The notes under the pieces: generated by a model
The model's input: the letters and a program-made list of their open reading frames with translations, nothing else
Told to the model about the DNA's origin: nothing
The model's database searches: none
Assembly (NCBI GenBank): GCA_025765595.1
Contig: JAIVFH010000088.1
Span: forward strand, 62,001 to 126,000
Length of the DNA: 64,000 bases
Reading direction: 5' to 3'
Source of the DNA: Obelidium mucronatum
Taxonomy: Eukaryota > Chytridiomycota > Chytridiomycetes > Chytridiales > Chytriomycetaceae
Part shown: positions 56,180 to 64,000 of the stretch, piece after piece
Layout of the letters: the number at the start of each line of letters is the position of its first letter
Position numbering within the stretch: position 1 is the stretch's first letter
Program-made: the position numbers and the translations under genes

Positions 56180-56539
56180 TGCCACATGTATTTTCAATAT
56201 ATATATTTAACTTTCATTCCCCTTGTTTCTCCTGACGTGATGCAATCAAGATGTCAATTAATCTTTCAAAGCAAATGGAAAGTTTGTTTTTTTCTGCCTT
56301 TTTCCCATCTCCATTTTCTGCTGCCAATACACGGATTTCAAGCTTGCTATCACCAATTCTGCCTCCAAGTCACCTCATCTGGACACACACAAGCTTTTTT
56401 TTTGTTTGGTGTGGCTGTATTTTGTAATAAACACCTTGCTGACCTACTATTCCTCCCCCCATTCCTGAAGCAGTACCCGACTCCATATTCTGGCTTGTAG
56501 GCACAGCTAGCACCCCAACCCCCCTTGTAGACCTCCCGT

Positions 56540-57580
56540 CTACTTCCACCCAGAATGCTCTGTCTTCAAAGTCTTGCAGTTCTTCTAGTTTCCTCTTTTC
56601 CTTTCTTTTTCCTTCTTGTGCTACCCTCCTTTGGGTATCTGGTGTACTCTGTTTTCTGGCCTTATTTTCTGGGTTCCTGGTTCATTTTTGGTTTGAATTC
56701 AAGCTCTTTGTTTTTTGTGTATGCATTCATATATCTGCTTGATGTTGAAGTCCAGCTGGGTTGCATTTTCCTAATTCCTTTTCGGTCTTCAATTAAAGTT
56801 TTGATCGCCTTTTTGATTCTTCCTGAGCATTTATGGCTCCCAGTTGCATTCATTTCTCCTTTGCATAGTTGGCATATTGTTTCATTTTTGATCTTTGTGT
56901 TGTTGGTTGTCCTTGTTCCATTGTTATCTGTGGTTTTGTTTCTGGGTCCCTCTTTAATTGAGCCTTTCTCTCTCCTTCTTGCCTTGGCTTTTTCAGTGAT
57001 TCCGCATGTAAGTTCAAATTCAATTGTCTTTTCGTTGCGGTACTTCCAAACTTTTTCTTTTACTTGGTATCTTAAGTCCTTCCAGGTCTGTATTATGATT
57101 CTCCTTATACCTTTAGCCTTCTGGACTCCACATCTTTTGATGCATTCATGTGTTACTTCTGGTATTGGGCCATATCCTGCAACCTGTTCAAATGTGAATT
57201 TATCTGTCTTCATGTTAATTGTGTCTTCCTCTTTTGTGTGCTGGGTTAGCTGGGTTAATGGTTGTCCCATCCAGTTTCTGAACCATTTTCCTAGCTTTTG
57301 TCTGATTCTTCCTGGGCATCTTATCCTCTTTTTCCATTTTTCCTTCCGGGTTGCTCTTTTGGTAGGTCTTCTGTTCTCCCAGCCTCCTCAATCCCTGCAT
57401 TATTTCCACTGGAGAGTTTGTTGTCACTGTCACATGATCCACACTCAGTATCCTTTGGACCCTCTCCAGTTTTCAGTTTGCTGTGTTGCGATCTTCTAAT
57501 AAGACTCTGCTTTGTGGTTCATTGACACTCCCTTTGGTGGTGCTCCCACTACTCTTGCGCTTGAACATTCTCTCCAATTC
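56540..57580 (-). mobile_element. Non-LTR retrotransposon-like C-terminal fragment
   Basis: The minus strand encodes, in at least two frames, RMVQKLDG/ GQPLTQLTQHTKEED, then VAGYGPIPEVTHECIKRCG, IQTWKDLRYQVKEKVWKYRN and TICQLCKGEMNATGSHKC. A W-x-L-x(2)-V-x(3)-VW-x(2)-RN motif followed by a CxxC...HxC finger is common at the C terminus of LINE-type polyproteins. No reverse transcriptase core is visible, so this is a truncated or decayed copy. Assignment tentative. Confidence 0.4.
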
Positions 57581-58369
57581 TCAACCAATCACAGTAAACC
57601 ACTATAGCTATCTCCATTTTCTCTGATTTTCCTTATAACACTGGCAAATCCCCCCAATTACTGCCATCCTTCAGTAATTGAGTCGTCGCCGCCGCCATTC
57701 ATCACTGTCTATCTTTGCTCACCACCTTGCAACGTTATCCAGGTTACAACCAACACCGCTTACCAAGGTCATCTGTTCCAGCTGTTGCCGCAACCCACCA
57801 TATCCTGTTGTTAGGGTTGGTCCATTTGGCATGTTTGAGTTGATTGTTTTCACAAACAGTTTCTTTGTCAATAATTTTTGTGAAAAGGAATCTTTGTGAA
57901 AGTGCTCTAGCCAATCAAAATGCAATCATGATTTCTTCTGAAAAATTTCCCAAACAAGTGACACCCCCTAATAGCGGGCATCTGTTGAAGAAAGTCATTC
58001 CTTAAACCCTAACTCAAGTAAATGTATGGCTGCTTGTCATGCCAACACAACTCATTTATAGTATTCAAATCCATTTTGCTGGTTTCCACATTGTGACACT
58101 GCAAATCTTCTCTTACAACGTCAATGGGGTTAAAAAATAGGCACTATGCTGGGATATGCCAAGAGATAACAATGGATGCATCACGATGAATACATGTGCC
58201 ATCTAATGACCACGTTGAATTATGGCCTGGAAAGTGTTCAACCATTCCACTCAATGCAAGTGCCATACAGCACTGCATGGTCAAAAGTTCCTTCAGCACA
58301 GAAAGTCTCCACATCACCATCCCCATTATGGAGATGTGTGGCTTTTGATTGACTTCCTAACAAAACTTT
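57581..58369. other. Gene-poor stretch, no gene seen
   Basis: AT-rich sequence between the LINE-like fragment and tRNA-Asp. Short frames only; none recognised. Confidence 0.4.
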
Positions 58370-58441
58370 CTCCCAGACGGGGAATTGAACCCCGGTCTCG
58401 CCCGTGACAGGGGCGGATACTAGCCACTATACTATCTGGGA
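58370..58441 (-). tRNA. tRNA-Asp (GTC)
   Basis: Minus-strand cloverleaf: acceptor TCCCAGA/TCTGGGA, D arm AGTATAGTGGCTAGTAT, anticodon loop CTGTCAC (anticodon GTC) in a CGCCC/GGGCG stem, T arm CCGGGGTTCAATTCCCCG. Confidence 0.92.
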
Positions 58442-58659
58442 CTGGTGAAACTGTCCATTTAATATCTTATACTTGTTGAGTTTTTCACAAAATACTATGG
58501 ACCAATAAACAGCAGTAATTATGGAAGGCAGCACAAAAGTTTAGCAGGATCACAAATGTCAAAAACAATTTCTAATGGCAACTGTTTTTGCATTTTGAGG
58601 TGGGACCTGTCAGACCACAGAAGGTAGGGAAATGGGGCTTACTACGCATATACGTCAGT

Positions 58660-59163
58660 GAATGCTCCCATGGCTCCTCCACACGTTGCTGGAAATATCC
58701 TTTGCAGTTTTGAATCTTGCTTCTCAGCCTGCCCCACACCAGGAACTTTGGGAACGACTACAAGATGTCCTCAAATATCTGAATGGAAACCATCATCAAC
58801 GCATTCTCATCACTAAATCATCACTTTATTCAATAATTGAATTCTGGTCGAATGACTTTCTATTATGGCTTGGTTACCTGCAGAACCAACCTTCCCTCAT
58901 GCACTGTGGCAACTCTGGCGCTGTTTGTAACACTGAAGAAGGAGCTGACCACCACCAAACAAAACATTTCGACATCAATAACTGGAAAAATGCTGGTTGC
59001 TATCTTCACAAAGCCTCTTGCCAAGAAAAAATTTGTTCCTCTCAAGGGAGCTCTGGGCTTGATTAAGGGGAGTGTGAAGGATTTGGATCCTGATGTAATC
59101 AAGCAACGCTTCAAGGAATGCGTACGGTATGCGTCAATGTATTTGAGGCGCACTGGAATTTAA
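58660..59163 (+). mobile_element. Ty1/copia polyprotein remnant (end of RT and RNase H)
   Basis: Frames on the plus strand read ISFAVLNLASQPAPHQELWE and LQDVLKYLNG, matching the end of copia reverse transcriptase (VL.YL.GT). Later come HCGNSGAVCN and HHQTKHFDI (RNase H, RTKHIDI motif), then in another frame LVAIFTKPLAKKKFVPLKGA. The last is the copia hallmark IFTKPL. Frame shifts and missing pieces make it a relic. The product would be a mobile-element polyprotein tail. Confidence 0.6.
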
Positions 59164-59212
59164 GGGTTCTTGACAATGTGACATGAGAAACCAACCTGTG
59201 AGAAAAGCCATT

Positions 59213-59392
59213 TGTGATTCATCTACAAATTGTCCATGTTGTCCTGCCTGCACTTGCACATTGACAACGCTCTCACAGGTTTGTACCATCTCTTTAGCAT
59301 ATGTAGATTCAATAAACTAAATGTGATTCATCTACAAATTGGTCCACGCTGTCCTGCCTGCACTTGCACACCAACAATGTTCTCACAGTCTT
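59213..59392 (+). repeat. Direct repeat, about 109-bp period, after the copia remnant
   Basis: TGTGATTCATCTACAAATTG occurs at 59213 and 59322; each is followed by GTCCTGCCTGCACTTGCACA and TCTCACAG. It starts with TG and could be part of a decayed LTR. Confidence 0.55.
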
Positions 59393-59651
59393 TCTCCAGA
59401 GTTGTATATATTGCAAAATACAGGATCTGCAAAGACTCCAATCCCGACCTGTCACAGTGCACTCGGCATGACTGCACTCTAATCCAATCTAAGTATTTAT
59501 TGTTGATAATAAAAGTGTACTGTATTCAATTCTGAAACATGAAACCACAAATCCATATTTCAAACACCAGTGGCACACTATCAATAAGATTTGGTTGGCA
59601 GATGACGGTTGTATGTTTGGGAGTGATTGGGTGAGATAAATTAACCATTTA

Positions 59652-60931
59652 TACGGTGGTCCGTACGCCCCTGCAAAATTTCAAAAAACACAAAAAACAA
59701 CTGACCAATCAGAAACTGACCAATCAGAAACCGACCAATCAGAAAAAGGTCAAAAAAACATGAAACGCAACTCCCAACCAACCAACCAACTACCGCCGCT
59801 ACCCACCACCTCCAGTCCCAGTAGCCACGGTCTCTTGCTTCGCTCATAGAGCCGATAGCCGCGGTAGATACTGTCAAAGGTCTTGCCACTGCCAACCCGA
59901 CCTGCCAGCAGGACATATCTCGTGTCCCGCTCTCCTGGCCAACGGCATCGTCGCCTAACGTCGTTCATATGCCTTCATTGACATCGTATAGCTGTAAGTG
60001 CTAACCCGACTTTATTTTCGCTGCCAACACTCTCTAACAGTGATATCTAGCACTTTTAGTTCCAGTCACGCTGTCCAGAGCCTCCGCTATGGCTCTATTT
60101 GCCGTATCGGGCCCGTCGACGCTGCCGCTGCAGTGTAAGTGCTATCCTGACTTTATTTTCACATTCAACTGCTTTCACTGGAATAGCACTTTTAACACTG
60201 CCATTAGCATTTTCCCTGTGCCTCTTTTTTGCTGTTCCGGCTCTTGCTGCTGATCATATTTACCACCTATGGATCTCGAAGGGGGTGATGTTTAGCCACG
60301 CTCCTGACGCTACCAGCCAGGCGGACGGATCCGCTACTACTGTACCTCCCACTACAAGGCTTACCACTACAAACTGCGTTACTCGGACAACCTTTGAGGC
60401 CCGTCCCTTTCGGTCCGTAAGTACTTGGGACTTTCTTTTCGTTGCTGCCGTCTATTTCTAACCGGTAATTTTGTTATCGTCAGGTTGACACTTTGCTTCA
60501 TTGGTAGTGTCGCTCTGTTTTGTTATCGTCAGGTTGACACTTTGCTTCATTTGGTAGTGTCGCTCTGTTTGGTCTCTTTGACATCTTGCCCATGACAACG
60601 TGACCCTTCCCAATTTCCAAGGAACCTTTGTGTTACCAATTGTCCCCAATCGGGGATGGTTGGTTTAACTGCCACTATCATGTCTCTAAACAGAGATATA
60701 GTGGGAGCAGAAGGTTCCTTGGATACTTTGATGGCAGAGAGCCACGGGACGAGATTACACACCATGGCTGTTATTAAAAGTGTTGTGATAGGTAGCGAAA
60801 ATAAAGTTGGTTTGGCCTTTCCTGTTTTCTTGACCATTTTCTGATTGGTCAGTTTCTGATTGGTCAGTTTCTGATTGGTCAGTTTTTTTTTGTGTTTTTT
60901 GAAATTTTGCAGGGGCGTACGGACCACCGTA
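59652..60931. mobile_element. TIR DNA transposon, copy 2 (1,280 bp, inverted, 6-bp TSD)
   Basis: The same element as at 49298, in opposite orientation, with TACGGTGGTCCGTACG ends and three CTGACCAATCAGAAA repeats at each side. The target duplication is CATTTA (59646-59651 and 60932-60937). The two copies differ by scattered substitutions and small indels. The Walker A-like small ORF (59750-59968, minus) is intact; the spliced-ORF region (59970-60640, plus) has lost one acceptor (CGG in place of CAG). Confidence 0.85.
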
Positions 60932-60937
60932 CATTTA

Positions 60938-61462
60938 ACCTGATGTGGTTAAGTAAGTAGAAAGATACATTCCTGATACCAGTCTTCCTGATAACAGGGA
61001 AATCTGATGGAAATGTAAGAAAGCTTTTTCCTCAGAAATTGTGCTATCCAACTTTGGGCATCTCACAGTAAGTATTCAGACCTGATAGGTCTTTTGGGTA
61101 TTGTTAATGAGTCAACCCAAACCTGCTTGCTCTTCAATTTACAATTGCATCTTTATTTTCCTAAAGTGGTTTAAGACTAAATGCACAAAACAGGTTTTAG
61201 GGGCAGTATTGCACACCTTAGATGAAGGAGTATGAGTCGGTTTGAACAACATGGAAAAAATCAGAATGATGCAAATATGTAACTATGCTGTATCTCACCT
61301 TCTCCTACTCATCTGAAGATGTAACTGGTTTCTTTTTCAAAAATGCACCAGAAATTGGGTGATACCTAGCAATGCTGCAAGAGTTGGAGCAATAGATATG
61401 GTAAGCATCAGGTGACCTCTTTGAAAATTGCTATAGATAGCTACATGGGGCAGACCACCACA
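60938..61462. other. Intergenic, no gene seen
   Basis: About 520 bp, AT-rich, no recognisable feature. Confidence 0.4.
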
Positions 61463-61534
61463 GGTTGTATAGTGTAGTGGTTATCACCCTGGTTTTTGAT
61501 ACCAGTAACCCCGGTTCGAATCCGGGTACGACCT
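61463..61534 (+). tRNA. tRNA-Gln (TTG)
   Basis: Acceptor GGTTGTA/TACGACC, D arm AGTGTAGTGGTTATCAC, anticodon loop TTTTGAT (anticodon TTG) in a CTGGT/ACCAG stem, T arm CCCGGTTCGAATCCGGG. Confidence 0.9.
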
Positions 61535-61608
61535 TGGACGCCGTTAGCATCTAATGATGCCTTTTATAATTGGAATAAATGCTCTGAAGTGAATCAGCCA
61601 TCCAAAAC

Positions 61609-61681
61609 CGAGCGTACCAGGGGTCGAACCTGGAATCTCTTGATTCGTAGTCAAGCGCGGTAACCATTTTGCCATACGCCC
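61609..61681 (-). tRNA. tRNA-Arg (ACG)
   Basis: Minus-strand cloverleaf: acceptor GGGCGTA/TACGCTC with one G-T pair, anticodon loop CTACGAA (anticodon ACG) in a CTTGA/TCAAG stem, T arm CCAGGTTCGACCCCTGG. It lies 75 bp from tRNA-Gln. Confidence 0.88.
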
Positions 61682-63111
61682 ACAGCAGTCATGGGGTCTA
61701 TTACTTCTAATATAGCCCGACTTGGACGCAACCTTCCATTCTTTCTAGCAAAGCTGTATGCTGCTCATATTCTCCAATGGATTATGTCTATCCCTGACCA
61801 TGTGCCTTCTGACAGTTTCATTGCATTGGGGACCACTACTATACTAGTTAAGTAAAGTTTGGAGTACACACTGCAGTGCCCTACATGTCAATGCTTTGCC
61901 AACACCAGCACCAGTTGATATTTGGACAGGAAAATCACGAAAGACTCAAAACCACCTGTTGAGACAAACTAACTTGAGGGGCCCAAAACTGAACGTTAAA
62001 GTTTCTTTGAAAGTTGTTGAGTTGGATGGCATCACCGGGCAGAATGACACCGGAACAATTATAGGAAATTCTGTTGCAAAACCCGCCATGGAATGCAAAA
62101 ATACAGCAGTGTAGACAGATTTAATTTCAGTCTTTGGAGTATTTCTTTTATTCAGATGAAATTCATGCCATGTGCAGAATAACCAGACCATGAACCAAAA
62201 CCCCAATATAAATGAGTGCCATGCTTTACTCCCAAAATCAGCCCGTACCTGAACGGTTTTGGGCAGAAAGTTTTGAAGGTAGTTAACCTTTATTGATATA
62301 CAAGCTTAGAATTCCAGACATGTCAACGTCAAAGTTTATTACGTAAGAAAGCACAAGAAAACTCCACGTCTACCCAAGCTTCAGTTCCATCTTTGTAACT
62401 GTAAAGCATTGGAGACAAGCAAATTAGTAATCAAGATGCAAGGTGGGAAAAGGGGACAAAATAGAATATAAAAGTGAAACAGCTTGAAACGGGATTTAAA
62501 AGGAAGTGTACGTCTAATAATAAACAATTGATAGTTCCCAGAAATGTATTACAACTCACCTCCAGTGCAGAGCAAAGGACCCAAAGACGCTGGGTCCAAC
62601 AGAAAGCAGTTGGTTTTTGGCTCGGCCGGCCGATGCATTGCTCTGACACACGAAAGCCTGGTCAAAGTACAACAGCCCCAACCAGAATCAAGTCTCTCCC
62701 ACCTCTGTCTAAACCCTTGTGCCCCTCCTTGTGGGAAATGCTAAACCCTGTAAAGTCCTTATTGCATTTTGTGTTCACCCAGCACTATCACCACCTCAAC
62801 TGGCCATCATGAATGTATCTGCCCACACAAATTGTGAATGCTAAATTTTCATTCATCTTGCTTGCCCCAACTCACAACCATGCTCTGATCACTGTTGGTT
62901 TTAACGTAAAGCCCACTTAGTATTTGCCTCAACTAACATTGCATTTCATGGTGATCTTGCACCATGCCCTTCCCCACACCTAATTACTGTTTTTAAATTT
63001 TCTTCTCTTTGTTGTCCACCACAATAATACAACATCAATAAAAGCCAAGTCAAGTTGCTTAAGCATTTGCTTTTTTTAATTTTTATATTGACTGTCCACA
63101 TTTATTACTGA
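61682..63111. other. Gene-poor stretch, no gene seen
   Basis: About 1.4 kb without a recognisable gene. Short frames such as 62474-62812 (plus) carry no known motif. Confidence 0.4.
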
Positions 63112-63183
63112 ACAGTAGTTGTATAGTGGTTATTATGCCTGCCTTCCAAGCATGCGACCCGGGTTCGAATCCCGGCTACTGCA
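63112..63183 (+). tRNA. tRNA-Gly (TCC), slightly degenerate
   Basis: Anticodon loop CTTCCAA (anticodon TCC), T arm CCCGGGTTCGAATCCCGG, acceptor ACAGTAG against CTACTGC with an A-C mismatch at the first pair and a mismatch in the anticodon stem. The A and B boxes look intact. It may be active or recently dead. Confidence 0.7.
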
Positions 63184-63720
63184 GTTAATGTTCCTTTGCC
63201 CTGTTGGTTTGTCTATGCTTAGCTTTTTCAGATTCCCTTTCTTTATTGTAGTTTTCGTCCAAAATTCAATTTTCGCGCTTTTGGATTTCTTCAATATCCA
63301 ATCGTGCACTAGGCCAAAATCACCACAATCCCCCTCTAGTCATCATGAATTTTTGTTACAAAGTCTCTCACGCAGCAGGCTTCATTGAAGGATTGAATCA
63401 TACGCATTTCCTTAAGCTATGTGCGAAGATTTGAATAGTAATAAAACTGATTTATTGCTGAAAAACAGTTCAAGTCTCTATTGAAAGTTTCATAAAGACG
63501 TTGCTCGCCGATGGTGTTAGAGAGGTTGCTTGATTCGACAGTCTGTTGCCAACCTAAAAATAGAATGCGTTAGGTTCAAAGTGTTAGCCAACTAGACCAC
63601 ATAAGCATATCTACCGTGCCGTATAGAACTAATGTTAGCCTGCTTTAATAGCGTGAAACTCTGTGTGGGCATAAAACAAATAAAAGTAAATTCGAAACAC
63701 ACAAAACAGGCACAATTCAC

Positions 63721-63959
63721 TAATTCTCTTTATCTGAATCACCATCAACCTCCATTTCTTCTGCATATTTATCTGCTTTTTTGATTCCCTTTGCAATTCC
63801 TCCCCCCTTGGTTTTATAAACCTTGCTCAAAACAGCATTTTCCTTGTTTCCACCACTTGCAATTGCTGCTGCATGCACATTCACTCTGAGGTTGCGGTTC
63901 TGTTGCTCTGATTCCGTGAGTTTTCGTTTATTGACTTTGGTGGGTGTTCGCTTCTGCTT
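63721..63959 (-). CDS. Last exon of an unknown gene at the window edge (partial)
   Basis: After an acceptor AAACTTAG (63960-63967 region, minus) an open frame reads KQKRTPTKVNKRKLTESEQQ, then NLRVNVHAAAIASGGNKENA and ends MEVDGDSDKEN at about 63721. It is basic at the start and acidic at the end, like a disordered nuclear-protein tail. No family recognised. The intron before it shares about 40 bases with the TIR element at 35558-35600, so the exon may belong to a mobile element. Confidence 0.4.
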
Positions 63960-64000
63960 CTAAGTTTAAAATAAAAGATGCTGCCGAAACCTGGAAAGAA

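Overview
The window is nuclear DNA from a eukaryote with compact genes and many short spliceosomal introns. Introns are mostly about 50-80 nt, GT-AG, often with a CTAAC/CTGAC-like branch site. The protein families point to an early-diverging, chytrid-like fungus: full-length SNAPC3, MIOS, TMF1, a PB1-ZZ-UBA autophagy receptor and an M13 peptidase, plus a secreted FAD oxidoreductase with a cysteine-rich tail that resembles a chitin-binding module. The lineage is an inference from gene content. Gene models were joined by hand from splice signals and reading frame, so ends are firm and internal exon borders approximate.

The left half (1-32.3 kb) is a dense housekeeping block. In order: Doa1/PLAA (5' truncated), a quinone-oxidoreductase-like MDR enzyme, tRNA-Met, an FAD/BBE oxidoreductase, a CLASP-type TOG protein divergent from an alpha/beta hydrolase, a divergent pair of small 10-cysteine secreted proteins flanked by tRNA-Glu and tRNA-Trp, SNAPC3 divergent from SmF, an M13 peptidase, MTHFR, a serine carboxypeptidase, a small unknown gene, MIOS, TMF1, calcineurin B divergent from SLY1. 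Spacers can be tiny: 29 bp between the SNAPC3 and SmF start codons, 37 bp between CLASP and hydrolase, 25 bp between the MIOS stop and the TMF1 start. Several genes have a very GC-rich first exon.

The middle (32.3-48.4 kb) opens with a rearranged zone. It has a second tRNA-Trp with the wreck of a secreted-protein gene, an odd tRNA-Ser, a hAT-like relic, a 1.33-kb TIR element, an LTR-like repeat and a second tRNA-Glu. Then comes an inverted copy of the secreted-protein pair joined to an intact membrane protein built of two copper-site-poor SOD-like domains. A second housekeeping block follows: a large alpha-solenoid protein, AHA1, an AN1 zinc-finger protein and the p62/NBR1-like receptor. The last three all act in proteostasis.

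The right end (48.4-64 kb) is nearly free of host genes. It holds scattered tRNA genes (Leu, Pro, Val, Asp, Gln, Arg, Gly), two inverted copies of a 1.26-1.28-kb TIR element with perfect 6-bp target duplications, relics of LINE-like and Ty1/copia elements, tandem repeats, and the last exon of an unknown gene at the edge.

The points most worth following are: the inverted duplication of the secreted-protein/SOD-like cluster with tRNA genes at its borders; the TIR element family with 6-bp TSDs and two conserved divergent small ORFs; the snRNA-factor/snRNP-protein bidirectional pair; and a set of one-base frame breaks, nearly all in the same direction, in otherwise conserved genes.
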